DNA of 64,000 bases from Brachyspira innocens ATCC 29796 (GTDB lineage Bacteria > Spirochaetota > Brachyspiria > Brachyspirales > Brachyspiraceae), in assembly GCF_000384655.1 (NCBI RefSeq), contig NZ_ARQI01000129.1, positions 62,001 to 126,000 of the forward strand, read 5' to 3'. This document shows positions 35,024 to 44,315 of this stretch, in pieces (within the stretch, counting starts at the first letter, position 1; every line of letters starts with the position of its first letter). Under the pieces are notes generated by a model that had not been told where the DNA came from, did no database searches, and saw only the letters and a list, made by a program, of their open reading frames with translations. Position numbers and translations under genes: made by a program.

Positions 35024-37063
35024 ATGACAAAGAAAAAAGACAGAATAATAACATTTTCATTAATAGTTGTAATTATAATACTTATAAACGCTATAATTAA
35101 TCAATTCACCCCGATGATAGATTTAACAAAAGATAAAGTATACTCTCTAAGTAAAGAAAGCAAAAACTTGGTTAAAAATTTAAAAGAACCTATGAGTATA
35201 AAGTTTTTTGTTACACCAAATCTTCCGCCTCCTTTTTCAACTTATGAGAAATATGTAAAAGATTTGTTTGAAGGATATAAAACAGCAGGAGGAAAAAATA
35301 TAAGTTTTGAGGTAATAGACGCATCAAAACATTCTGAATTAGCTTCTCAGTACAGAATAAATCCAACTCAAATAAGTGTTTTAGAAAAAGATCAAACACA
35401 AACTAAAGTAGCATATATGGGACTTTCTTTTATATACGGCGACTCTATAGAAACTATACCTTTTATTCAATCAACTGAAGGTTTAGAATATAATATAGAT
35501 ACTATCATAAGAAAAATGATGGATAAAAACGACAGATTAAAAAGACTTGAAAATAATTTAAATGTTTATTATATATCATCGCCTGAAATATATGATCTAC
35601 TTCAAATAGGAGCAATGGAAATTATACCAGACTCTATTATGCAGGCAGTGGCTGAAGCAAATAAAGACTTAATGAACAAAGTAAAGTTTATTAATGTAGA
35701 TATGACAAACCCTACTAAAGAAAATGAGGAATTGATAAAAAAATTAAATGTAGAAAAGATAGAATGGGAGGATATAAAAGACCCAGACGGAAATATAGTA
35801 GCAAATAAAGGAAGTGCTTATTTCGCATTAGTTTTAGAAAACGGAGATGATATAAGACATCTTTCAACATCATATATATTATATGGAGCTTTTGATCAAA
35901 TAAAAGATGAAATATCAAAAAATATAGACAGTATGCTAGGACTTAAAGCTACTATAGGATATATACAAGGTCATGAAGAAGCAAACTATATAACTATACC
36001 GCCTCAATTTGGAGGAAACCCTAATGATGCATATGACAGTGTAAGTGAGTATGTATCAGAGATAGAAGGAAATTATAATTTTGAAGCAGTTGATATTTCT
36101 TTAAATGATATACCTTCTAATATAGATGCTTTAATAGTTTTAGGAAGCAAAACTGCATTCAGCGACTATGAATTATATAAACTAGATCAATTCATTATGA
36201 GCGGAAAGCCTGTACTATTTATGCTTAATGGGGTACAGATAAATCAAGACGATCCAGCTGCTCAAATGTACGGACCTAAACTTATACCAGTTACAAACAG
36301 ACTTAATGAAATACTTCCTAATTACGGATTTACTGTAGCAGAAAATATGATATTTGATGATAATTCATATAAAGCACAACTTCAGCAAGGTATGCCAGAA
36401 CAGAAAATGTATTATATACCTTTAATAGCTGCAGAAAATATCAATGCCAAAAGTGATATAACTAAAAGCATTAATTTAATGCTTACACCTATATCATCAG
36501 AAATTATCACAAATACAAATAATACAGATATAAAAATTACACCTCTAATTTATACTAGCGATAAAAGCTGGGTTGAAACGGAGAACTTCACTGCATCTAT
36601 GACTGGAATGCCTACTGATTCAAGTAAATTATCAAAAAGATTATTAGCTTCTGTATTTGAGGGAAAGATGAATAGTGCATTTGAAGGAAAGGATATACCG
36701 TTGTCAGATAACACTCAAAACAATATTAATAATGATATAAACAGAATTAACTCCACTACAAGCGGAAAAGTTATAGCTGTAGGCTCTTATGAAATGGCTA
36801 AAAATAGTGCCTATACTGCAAACAAAATTTTCTTAATGAATCTAGTTGATTATATGGTAGGAGATAATGGACTTATGAGCATAAGAAGAAAAGGTGCTGT
36901 ATATAATCCTCCTTATCAAGTACCTGAAACTATAAAACTATTTGTAAGAGTTATAAATATAGTTATGCTTCCTGCTGCTGTTATAGTATTTGGGCTTATG
37001 TTATGGAGCTCAGATAAAAAGAGAAGAGAGAAAATTTTTGAAAAGTTTAATAATAAAAATTAA
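35024..37063 (+). CDS. GldG-like ABC-transporter auxiliary membrane protein
   Basis: 679 residues. One membrane helix at the N-terminus (about 8-27) and one at the C-terminus (about 646-666), with a large periplasmic part between. The segment DLTKDKVYSLSKESKNLVKN, then PMSIKFFVTPNLPPPFSTYE, is diagnostic of the ABC_transp_aux/GldG family; ALIVLGSKTAFSDYELYKLD is the later Rossmann-like region. In Bacteroidetes GldG works with GldF and GldA in gliding; related proteins occur beside other ABC permeases. Here no ATPase or permease is adjacent. It is followed 5 bases later by radA. Confidence 0.85.
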   Translation: MTKKKDRIITFSLIVVIIILINAIINQFTPMIDLTKDKVYSLSKESKNLVKNLKEPMSIKFFVTPNLPPPFSTYEKYVKDLFEGYKTAGGKNISFEVIDASKHSELASQYRINPTQISVLEKDQTQTKVAYMGLSFIYGDSIETIPFIQSTEGLEYNIDTIIRKMMDKNDRLKRLENNLNVYYISSPEIYDLLQIGAMEIIPDSIMQAVAEANKDLMNKVKFINVDMTNPTKENEELIKKLNVEKIEWEDIKDPDGNIVANKGSAYFALVLENGDDIRHLSTSYILYGAFDQIKDEISKNIDSMLGLKATIGYIQGHEEANYITIPPQFGGNPNDAYDSVSEYVSEIEGNYNFEAVDISLNDIPSNIDALIVLGSKTAFSDYELYKLDQFIMSGKPVLFMLNGVQINQDDPAAQMYGPKLIPVTNRLNEILPNYGFTVAENMIFDDNSYKAQLQQGMPEQKMYYIPLIAAENINAKSDITKSINLMLTPISSEIITNTNNTDIKITPLIYTSDKSWVETENFTASMTGMPTDSSKLSKRLLASVFEGKMNSAFEGKDIPLSDNTQNNINNDINRINSTTSGKVIAVGSYEMAKNSAYTANKIFLMNLVDYMVGDNGLMSIRRKGAVYNPPYQVPETIKLFVRVINIVMLPAAVIVFGLMLWSSDKKRREKIFEKFNNKN

Positions 37064-37068
37064 TAAAT

Positions 37069-38451
37069 ATGGCAAAGAAAAATAACACAATATTTGTCTG
37101 CGATAACTGCGGAGAAAGCACTATTAATTGGATGGGTAAATGCCCTTCCTGCGGTTCTTGGAATAGCTTAAAGCCTTTTACAGAACCTACAGAAAATACA
37201 AATAAAGCTATAAGAGAAAGAACTTCCGTTTCTTCAGATAAAGCTCAGTTAACATCTATAAAAAAAATAAAAACTAATGAAAGTGCAAGAATATCAACAA
37301 ATATAGATGAGCTTAACAGAGTTTTAGGAGGAGGAATTGTATCTGGAAGTGTCATACTTATAGGAGGCGAACCGGGTATTGGTAAATCTACTTTGCTTTT
37401 GCAGGTTGCTTCAAATATTGCTAAAGATGAAAAAGTTTATTATTTTACAGGCGAAGAATCTATTGAGCAGATAAAGTTAAGAGCTGACAGGCTTGCTTTG
37501 GAAGATTCAGATTTTTTAATATCATCAGAATCCAACTGCGATAATATAATAAATACATTATTAGATAATCCTCCTACACTGGCCATAATAGACTCTATAC
37601 AAACAGTATACAGCCCCTCAACAAATAGTATAGCAGGCTCTCCAGCACAAATAAAAAACTGTGCATGGGCTTTAATGCAGACTGCAAAATTAAAAAATAT
37701 AACTATATTTTTGGTAGGACATATCACAAAAGAAGGAACTATAGCAGGACCTAAAATTCTAGAGCATATAGTAGACTGCGTTCTTTATTTTGAAGGTGAT
37801 GATAAAGGAATATACAGAATATTAAGAGCTGTAAAAAACCGTTATGGGGCAGTAGATGAAGTCGGAATATTTGAAATGGCTGAAAAAGGATTAATGGAAG
37901 TTAAAGATCCTTCAAGAGTTTTTACTAGAGGATTAAATGAAGCAGTATTTGCAGGAAGCGTCATAACCCCTGTAATAGAAGGAAGCAGGGTATTTTGTGT
38001 TGAAGAAGAGGCATTGGTAGGAAGCAGTGCATTCGGCTATCCTAGAAGGCTTACTATAGGTTATGATCAGTACAGACTTCTTATAATAATAGCAATACTA
38101 GAAAAACGTGCACATCTAAATCTTTCAAATCAAGATGTATATATTAATATAGCAAACGGACTTAATGTAAAAGAAACAGCAAGTGATTTATCTATAGCAA
38201 TGGCAATAGCTTCCAGTATGTCTGGAATATCTATTCAAAGAACAACTGCATATATTGGTGAATTAGGACTTTCTGGAGAAATAAGACCTGTAAGATTTAT
38301 AGAAAGACGCATAAAAGAAATGAAAAAATTTTCTCTCAAAGAAGTATATATTTCTAAGCGTGCATTAAAAGAAGTAAAAAATATAGATGGAATAAAAATT
38401 ATAGGATTAGATCATATTTCGGAAGCCGTAAAAAGATTAGGTATATCATAA
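37069..38451 (+). CDS. radA: DNA repair protein RadA
   Basis: 460 residues. A branch-migration helicase of recombination. Zinc finger C11, C14, C25, C28 (VCDNCGES, GKCPSCGSW), RecA-like ATPase with Walker A GGEPGIGKSTLL (about 100-111), the RadA signature VKNRYGAVDE near 257, and a C-terminal Lon-protease-like domain (EEEALVGSSAFGYPRR to ELGLSGEIRPVRFI). Lengths and motifs are standard. It begins 5 bases after the GldG-like gene and must share its transcript. Confidence 0.96.
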   Translation: MAKKNNTIFVCDNCGESTINWMGKCPSCGSWNSLKPFTEPTENTNKAIRERTSVSSDKAQLTSIKKIKTNESARISTNIDELNRVLGGGIVSGSVILIGGEPGIGKSTLLLQVASNIAKDEKVYYFTGEESIEQIKLRADRLALEDSDFLISSESNCDNIINTLLDNPPTLAIIDSIQTVYSPSTNSIAGSPAQIKNCAWALMQTAKLKNITIFLVGHITKEGTIAGPKILEHIVDCVLYFEGDDKGIYRILRAVKNRYGAVDEVGIFEMAEKGLMEVKDPSRVFTRGLNEAVFAGSVITPVIEGSRVFCVEEEALVGSSAFGYPRRLTIGYDQYRLLIIIAILEKRAHLNLSNQDVYINIANGLNVKETASDLSIAMAIASSMSGISIQRTTAYIGELGLSGEIRPVRFIERRIKEMKKFSLKEVYISKRALKEVKNIDGIKIIGLDHISEAVKRLGIS

Positions 38452-38597
38452 CTCACATATTTTTTATTAAAGAAATGAAAAAATTACCGTTAATAATAAT
38501 TTTAATACATGCATATACAAAAAATATAATTGAAAAATATAATATAATGATATATAATATTACTATATAAAATATTATATTTGTCTAAGGAGAAATT

Positions 38598-39734
38598 TTG
38601 AGTATAAAAGCAGAAGATTTTTACAATAAATTCAAATTTTGCATACCTACAAATAAAGAAATAGCTAATAAAGAAATAAATATACTTCAAAATATTATTA
38701 ATAAATCAAATAAAGAAATACAGAATTATTTAAGACAATATATAGCAAAACTCACTTATTATCGTAAAAACTTCTTAGACGCTGAAACCGCATCAGCCAT
38801 CTCCAAAATGCTTGTAGAAATAGCTTTCATATTAAGGCTTCAATATATAGATTATTTAGAAAAAAAAGAAAACAATACATTAAGCAATGATGAAGAAGAT
38901 ATAATAAACCTATCAAAAATGATAAAACTTTTAATATCTGAAATATCTATGATAATATATAAAAAAGAGTATGAAACTAATAATATTTTTGAAAATATGG
39001 AAGCATTTAAATCTGACTCCACAATAGGACATATTAATAGGGTATTTTTGACAGCAATAGAAGCTATACTCTTTTTTAATGAAAAAATGAGTCAGGGACT
39101 AACTAATAAAATAAGAGTAGATTTCAAAAAAACTTACTACAAATATTCTGAGAAAATATATAAAATGTACAATATAGATACAGAAAACAGTTTGGAAACA
39201 AATGTTAAACTTGGAATAAGAAAGTTAGAAGCTAATACATTGCTGGATACAGCTATAGGAATATTAATGCATGATATTGCACTTGAAAATAATCATGACT
39301 ATATACCTATACCTGAAGAGAAAAAAGATAATCATTCCATAAAAGACTACAACTTTACAAAATATTTTATGCGCGGAAGCGAAGGAGTATCTTTAACCGT
39401 TTCTTTACATCATGAATATTACGGACATGGATACGGACTTTTCAGTGAATTATATAAAGCAGCTTTAAAAAGAAATCCAAATCATTATATAGAATATATA
39501 GTCTCTTATGATTATAAAGATATATTAACACTTCAAAGTTTAACATATCTGCCTGCTAAAATTTTAGAAGTTCTAGATGTATATGACACTTTAACACATA
39601 GCTTTAATAAATCAAGCAAAGAAGCTGTAAACTATATGGTCGAAAACTTTGTAGAAAAAAATATAATGCTTGATCCTATTATAACGGATATGTTTATACA
39701 ATTTCTAAAAGAAGTAAAAAAAATCAAATTATAA
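38598..39734 (+). CDS. HD-domain (HD-GYP-like) protein, partly degenerate
   Basis: 378 residues; TTG start with AAGGAG 8 bases upstream. The N-terminal half is helical with no known domain. The C-terminal half resembles an HD-GYP cyclic-di-GMP phosphodiesterase: ILMHDIALEN (H225, D226; family HDIGK), LTVSLHHEYYGHGYGLFSEL near 267-286 (family HHE..DG.GYP) and ILEVLDVYDTLTH near 322. The GYP motif reads GYG and the Lys of HDIGK is lost, so activity on cyclic-di-GMP is doubtful; the metal-binding histidines are largely kept. It ends convergently in dxs with the dual-strand stop TTATAA. Confidence 0.68.
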   Translation: MSIKAEDFYNKFKFCIPTNKEIANKEINILQNIINKSNKEIQNYLRQYIAKLTYYRKNFLDAETASAISKMLVEIAFILRLQYIDYLEKKENNTLSNDEEDIINLSKMIKLLISEISMIIYKKEYETNNIFENMEAFKSDSTIGHINRVFLTAIEAILFFNEKMSQGLTNKIRVDFKKTYYKYSEKIYKMYNIDTENSLETNVKLGIRKLEANTLLDTAIGILMHDIALENNHDYIPIPEEKKDNHSIKDYNFTKYFMRGSEGVSLTVSLHHEYYGHGYGLFSELYKAALKRNPNHYIEYIVSYDYKDILTLQSLTYLPAKILEVLDVYDTLTHSFNKSSKEAVNYMVENFVEKNIMLDPIITDMFIQFLKEVKKIKL

Positions 39735-41585
39735 AAAATAATTTTTTATTACCTCTTTTAATCCATCTTTATCAAGTTTATACATATTTAGAAGTTCTGC
39801 TCTTGACGCCGACTCAAAAAATTTATCAGGCAATGCATGAAGTTTTACCTCTTTATATATTTCATTATCTGATAATAATTCCAATATGGCACTTCCAATT
39901 CCTCCTGCCTCCAAAGCCTCTTCAATAATTAAAACTTTATTAGCTTTTTTTATCTGTTTTAAAATAGTCTCTTCATCTAAAGGTTTTAAAGTAGAAAGAT
40001 TAATAATAGTAAAATCTGTATTAAGTTCATAAGCCGCTTCTGTTATATCAATGAGCGTCTGACCATAGCTTATTATAACATTATTATTTATTTTATCTTC
40101 TCTAAGAATATATGCTTTTCCTATTTCTATATCATCTAATAGTTCATCATTTTTTAATTCTCTTACAGAAGATTTATTATATCTTATAACAACAGGACCT
40201 TTATATTCTACAGCTTTTTTTACCATACTTCTAAAATCTTTTTCACATATAGGAGCCATGATAGTAATATTTGGCACAATTCTCAAAAAAGATACATCAA
40301 ATACACCCTGATGAGTATCTCCATCCTCTGGTACAAGACCTGCCCTATCTATCATAAGTTTAACATTGGCATTCATAATACCAACATCATGTATAACCTG
40401 ATCATATGCCCTTTGAAGAAATGTAGAATATAAACAAACAAAAGGTATTATACCGCTTTCAGCAAGCCCTACTGCAAATGTTACTGCATGCTGCTCGGCT
40501 ATTCCCACATCAAAAAATCTATCAGGGAACATTTTGGCATATTCTGTTAATCCTGTTCCAGATTCCATAGCTGCGGTTATTGCTGCAATATTTTTATTTG
40601 ATTTCGCAGCATTTACAATACATTCGCCTGCAATGGCAGAAAAAGTTTTTGAATCTTGTTTTGTTTTCAATTCTCCAGTTTCTATATCAAAAGGAGCTAT
40701 TCCATGAAATTTTGAAGGATTTTCTTCAGCTATCTTATATCCTTTTCCTTTAACTGTGTTAACCTGAACAAGTCTAGGACCTCTTATAGATTTTACTTTA
40801 TTAAAAGTATTTATAAGATCATCATAATTATGCCCATCAACAGGACCGAAATATTTAAATCCCATCTCTCTAAAAGCTATACCAGGTGCAACAAAAGTTC
40901 TAATAGCACCTTTACCTCTATCTATAAACTCATTTGCAATATCCCCGAAAGGAAGAGTTGAAACTATTCCTCTAACCTTTTCTGAAGCCTCCTGAACTAA
41001 TGAATCATTTAAAGTTGTATTTAAAAACTTTGATATAGCACCTATATTTTTACCTATAGACATTTCATTATTATTTAATACTATAATTATATCAGTATCA
41101 GTATTTGCAATATTATTCATAGCTTCAAGAGCCATACCACCAGTCATAGCCCCGTCTCCTATTATGGCTATAACATCGCCTTTAATACCTAGTATATTTC
41201 TTGAACAAGCAAGCCCATAAGCAAATGATAATGAAGTAGAGGCATGTCCTGTTTCTTCTATATCATGTTCAGACTCAGATTTTTTAGGAAATCCAGAAAG
41301 TCCTCCGTATTTTCTTAATGTATGAAATAGGTCTTTTCTTCCAGTGAGAATTTTATGAGTATATGACTGATGACCAACATCAAATATAAAAGCATCTCTT
41401 GGAGAAGAAAATAAATAATGAAGTACAATAGTTAAATCCACTACTCCTAAATTACTTCCTAAATGTCCCCCTGTATTGGAAACATTATTTATCAAAAACT
41501 CTCTTATCTCAGAAGATAAAATTTGCAATTCTTCTACTGTTAATCTCTTTAAATCAATAGGACTATTTATTCCTTCTAAATACAT
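39729..41585 (-). CDS. dxs: 1-deoxy-D-xylulose-5-phosphate synthase
   Basis: 618 residues, normal length. It condenses pyruvate and glyceraldehyde-3-phosphate in the non-mevalonate isoprenoid pathway, using thiamine diphosphate. Motifs: HLGSNLGVVDLTIVLHYLF near 41, DVGHQSYTHKILTGRK near 75, the ThDP motif GDGAMTGGMALEAMNN (about 144-159) and the transketolase-like AEQHAVTFAVGLA and DGDTHQGVFDVSFLR in the second half. A promoter TTGAAA-N16-TATAAT is at 41643-41616. Its stop overlaps that of the HD-domain gene by six bases. Confidence 0.95.
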   Translation of the reverse strand: MYLEGINSPIDLKRLTVEELQILSSEIREFLINNVSNTGGHLGSNLGVVDLTIVLHYLFSSPRDAFIFDVGHQSYTHKILTGRKDLFHTLRKYGGLSGFPKKSESEHDIEETGHASTSLSFAYGLACSRNILGIKGDVIAIIGDGAMTGGMALEAMNNIANTDTDIIIVLNNNEMSIGKNIGAISKFLNTTLNDSLVQEASEKVRGIVSTLPFGDIANEFIDRGKGAIRTFVAPGIAFREMGFKYFGPVDGHNYDDLINTFNKVKSIRGPRLVQVNTVKGKGYKIAEENPSKFHGIAPFDIETGELKTKQDSKTFSAIAGECIVNAAKSNKNIAAITAAMESGTGLTEYAKMFPDRFFDVGIAEQHAVTFAVGLAESGIIPFVCLYSTFLQRAYDQVIHDVGIMNANVKLMIDRAGLVPEDGDTHQGVFDVSFLRIVPNITIMAPICEKDFRSMVKKAVEYKGPVVIRYNKSSVRELKNDELLDDIEIGKAYILREDKINNNVIISYGQTLIDITEAAYELNTDFTIINLSTLKPLDEETILKQIKKANKVLIIEEALEAGGIGSAILELLSDNEIYKEVKLHALPDKFFESASRAELLNMYKLDKDGLKEVIKNYFL

Positions 41586-41615
41586 TACAATACCTTATAA
41601 TTAAAATATAAGCCA

Positions 41616-41643
41616 ATTATAACTATAAAATATTTTATTTCAA
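41616..41643 (-). promoter_or_regulatory. Promoter of dxs
   Basis: Minus-strand TTGAAA (41643-41638), 16 bases, TATAAT (41621-41616), about 31 bases before the ATG. Confidence 0.65.
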
Positions 41644-41822
41644 TAATTAAAAACTAAAATTTGCATAAGATACATACATATTGCCTTTTAGTATTTATGA
41701 ATTTATTAAAGTAAACATACAGTATATACTAAAGCTATATTAAATATAATAATATATACTTAAATATCTTTATTCAGTTAAGTTATTTATCAATTATATT
41801 TTTTCATTTTCAAATATTTTAT

Positions 41823-42224
41823 TTAGCTTACTTTTTCAAAATAATAAGTTATACCAGATACACTTCCATAACTTATTTCACATTCATTGTCACTTTTAAA
41901 ATAAAAAGTCATATTTCCTAAAATTGGAAGATTTGGTATAATTAACTCATAATAACTTTTTTCATTATACTTCTCATTATCCCAATTCTCAATATAATGA
42001 TGGCTATATGAACCATCAGCATTATAAGAAGTTAATATACCATCATAGGAAATAGTAAATTCTTCTCTGTAATCGTCCTTATTTCTCCAAGTACCTCTTA
42101 AATCATAAGGTCTGAATTTTGATGCAGAATCAAATAGTGATGAGCATGATGTAAAAAACAAAGATGTTAATGAAAGAAATAGCATTAACAATATAAATTT
42201 CACAATTCTTTTTTTATTAATCAT
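41823..42224 (-). CDS. Small lipoprotein of unknown function
   Basis: 133 residues. Lipoprotein signal with the lipobox ending FFTSC (Cys 27). The mature part is beta-rich and begins with LRGTWRNKDDYREEFTISYD, the pattern of small lipocalin-like or DUF-type lipoproteins that start with a G-x-W. I do not recognise a named family. Strong ribosome site AGGAGG and its own promoter at 42293-42266. Confidence 0.78.
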   Translation of the reverse strand: MINKKRIVKFILLMLFLSLTSLFFTSCSSLFDSASKFRPYDLRGTWRNKDDYREEFTISYDGILTSYNADGSYSHHYIENWDNEKYNEKSYYELIIPNLPILGNMTFYFKSDNECEISYGSVSGITYYFEKVS

Positions 42225-42265
42225 ATAAACCTCCTAAATATTGTTATAATACAATATACCTACCT

Positions 42266-42293
42266 ATAATATATATTATATAGATTTTGTCAA
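42266..42293 (-). promoter_or_regulatory. Promoter of the small lipoprotein gene
   Basis: Minus-strand TTGACA (42293-42288), 16 bases, TATTAT (42271-42266). Confidence 0.68.
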
Positions 42294-42429
42294 TACAGTA
42301 AAAAAAATATATAATCTAACAAAATTATATTATTTAACATAAAATCAAACACATATAATGTAAATATTTTATACATAAAACTTGATGAAAATTAGTAAGT
42401 CTGAAAAAAATATATTTTTCATTTTGGTT

Positions 42430-42621
42430 ATTTGTTGTGACTACGGCTATAATACCTACATATAAGGTACGCATCACTTTGGTGCAGTATGCAGGAGAGA
42501 AGTAGGCAAAAGCAAGCATTTTTAAATAAAATATAGTTGTTATAATATATTTTATCGAATAAATAATAATCGCATTCATAAATAATTCAAATTTGAAGAA
42601 CTGTATTTGTTTAGGTATATA
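42430..42621. repeat. Diverged intergenic repeat, copy 2, with promoter-like tail
   Basis: The core (about 42430-42515) is richer in G+C than its surroundings. Read on the minus strand, TGCCTACTTCTCTCCTGC (42508-42491) matches TGCCTGCTTCTCGCCGCA of copy 1 at 47161-47178, and the stretch that follows, with ATATGT and GCC, also matches. A tail module TTGAAG (42593-42598), 17 bases ending TTGTTTAGG, TATATA (42616-42621) matches the tail at 47317-47345. No coding function is evident in 42300-42631. Confidence 0.5.
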
Positions 42622-42631
42622 CTAAATTTAA

Positions 42632-43624
42632 TCAATAAAATCTAAACATCGCCCTATTAATAATAGAACTCTTATTTTTTATCTCTAAATTATCAATACC
42701 AAGTATACTAAGAAGCAAATGCCTTACATTATTTATTTTGTTTCTATTAAAATTACCCGCACAAGTAGCACAGTAAACATATAAGTTGTTTAATCTTTTA
42801 CTCTTTAATTTTTCTATAAATCCAGACGCTATTTCTTTTTCATTAACTATAGCACAGCCTCCTAATCCGCAGCAATTAATATCATTTATCTCTTTAACAA
42901 TTATATCTCCGTCTATAATATTTAATATAGAGTTCTTTATATGTTTTGTTTTTTTATCTGGGCAAGGTATGAATAAATTAATTTCCTCATCAATATTTAA
43001 ATTAAATCTTAAACCAAGCTCATTAAGTTTTTCGTATATGCTTATAATTCTAATACTATTTATTCTAGGACTTAAAAAATAATAACAGTTGGGGCATAAT
43101 GTTACTATCTCCTTTACACCATGCGAAATCATTCTATCTTCAAGTTTTTTAACAATACTCTCTTCATCTATTCCAAGTTCAGCTATAGGTTTGCCGCAGC
43201 AGTCAAATACAGAACCTATATTATATTCTTTTTTAAATTTATTTAATATATATTTCAAAGCATCAGGATAAAATGATGAAAAATTACAGCCTGAAAATAT
43301 TACAGATTCGCTTATAACATTTTTATAATTTTTAAAAATATAATCAGTTTTTTCAAGCATAAGAAATTTATATTTTTTTTCTATTTCTTTTTTATTTTTT
43401 ATATCAGAGTTTATTTTATTTATCCTCATACACATAGATATTTTATTTCCGTCTATATCTTTAGGACAAACTATATTGCAGTCATTGCATAAAAAACAAT
43501 GATAAGCTAAATCTTCTCTTTTTGAAAATGCTTCCAAATCTATATTATACTTGCTTAAAAAACTGCATTTCTTCACACATTTATTGCAGTGTATACAGTC
43601 TTTTACATTATCAGGCATCTGCAT
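42632..43624 (-). CDS. Iron-sulfur oxidoreductase with 2x[4Fe-4S] and two CCG domains
   Basis: 330 residues, heterodisulfide-reductase-D/GlpC-like. Two ferredoxin motifs at the N-terminus: C10-x2-C13-x2-C16-x3-C20 (CIHCNKCVKKC) and C43, C46, C49, C53 (CFLCNDCNIVCP). Two CCG (DUF224) modules follow: SGCNFSSFYPDALKY with FDCCGKPIAELG near 110-150, and CPNCYYFLSP with INCCGLGGCAI and CATCAGNF to the end. Such proteins pass electrons or reduce thiol/disulfide substrates. It is the last gene of the -strand operon with the two selenodomain-associated transferases, 10 bases after the second, suggesting it supplies the redox step of that pathway. Confidence 0.87.
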   Translation of the reverse strand: MQMPDNVKDCIHCNKCVKKCSFLSKYNIDLEAFSKREDLAYHCFLCNDCNIVCPKDIDGNKISMCMRINKINSDIKNKKEIEKKYKFLMLEKTDYIFKNYKNVISESVIFSGCNFSSFYPDALKYILNKFKKEYNIGSVFDCCGKPIAELGIDEESIVKKLEDRMISHGVKEIVTLCPNCYYFLSPRINSIRIISIYEKLNELGLRFNLNIDEEINLFIPCPDKKTKHIKNSILNIIDGDIIVKEINDINCCGLGGCAIVNEKEIASGFIEKLKSKRLNNLYVYCATCAGNFNRNKINNVRHLLLSILGIDNLEIKNKSSIINRAMFRFY

Positions 43625-43634
43625 AAAAAACTCC

Positions 43635-44315
43635 TCACTTCATATTATTATATATATCTGCTATTTTTTCTATATCATAACCTTTTCTAAACATATGCTG
43701 AAGTTTCTGCATACAGATAATAGTTTTTATAATACCATTTTTTTCAAAACGTCTGGAAGAAGATATGATATAAGAATCAATATATTTTATAGGATAAAGT
43801 TTTTTTAATTTTATAGATAATTTATAGTCTTCCATAAGTGCTATATCATCAAACATTCCTATACTCATAAATAAGTCTTTTTCTATAAATATTCCCTGAT
43901 CCCCGAAGGCAATATTTCTAAACTTTACTCTCAAATTAGAAAAAAATCCGCATATACTCATTAATATTTTTTTACTGTCAAATTTTATTTTTAAACAGCC
44001 TGTTCTATTACCATTTTTGATAAACTTCTCTATTTTTATTATAACATCTTTTTCTATAATACTGTCAGCATGCAAAAATAAAAGTATATTATGTTTACTC
44101 TCCAGAGCCCCCCTATTTAACTGTTTAGCCCTTCCTTTTTCAGAGCAAACTATTTTATAATTACTCATTTCTTTTATTATATTCAAAGTTTTATCTGTGC
44201 TTCCTCCGTCAGAAAATATAACTTCAAAATCACCTTTCAAAACTTTTAAATCATTTATTAGTCTCTCTATTATATTCTCTTCATTTAAAATTGGTATTAT
44301 TATAGATACTGACAT
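43635..44315 (-). CDS. Glycosyltransferase, rSAM/selenodomain-associated transferase 2 (TIGR04283-like)
   Basis: 226 residues, GT2 fold: VSIIIPILNEENIIERLIND (2-21), VIFSDGGSTDKTLNII near 33-48, the family-specific RAKQLNRGALESKHNILLFL then HADS (about 62-85), and AFGDQGIFIEKDLF near 136. The NEE and GRAxQLNRGA features distinguish the TIGR04283 family, annotated as an arsenosugar-biosynthesis or selenodomain-associated transferase. It directly abuts the transferase-1 gene (stop and start adjacent) and is 10 bases from the Fe-S gene. Confidence 0.88.
   Translation of the reverse strand: MSVSIIIPILNEENIIERLINDLKVLKGDFEVIFSDGGSTDKTLNIIKEMSNYKIVCSEKGRAKQLNRGALESKHNILLFLHADSIIEKDVIIKIEKFIKNGNRTGCLKIKFDSKKILMSICGFFSNLRVKFRNIAFGDQGIFIEKDLFMSIGMFDDIALMEDYKLSIKLKKLYPIKYIDSYIISSSRRFEKNGIIKTIICMQKLQHMFRKGYDIEKIADIYNNMK

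Noticed and set aside
38502-38690. Minus-strand 62-codon frame between radA and the HD gene
   Set aside because: Tyr/Ile/Phe-rich shadow of A+T-rich DNA overlapping a supported gene.
42334-42579. 81-codon open frame in the gap before the Fe-S gene
   Set aside because: It covers the second repeat copy, lacks a convincing ribosome site and reads as low-complexity hydrophobic sequence.
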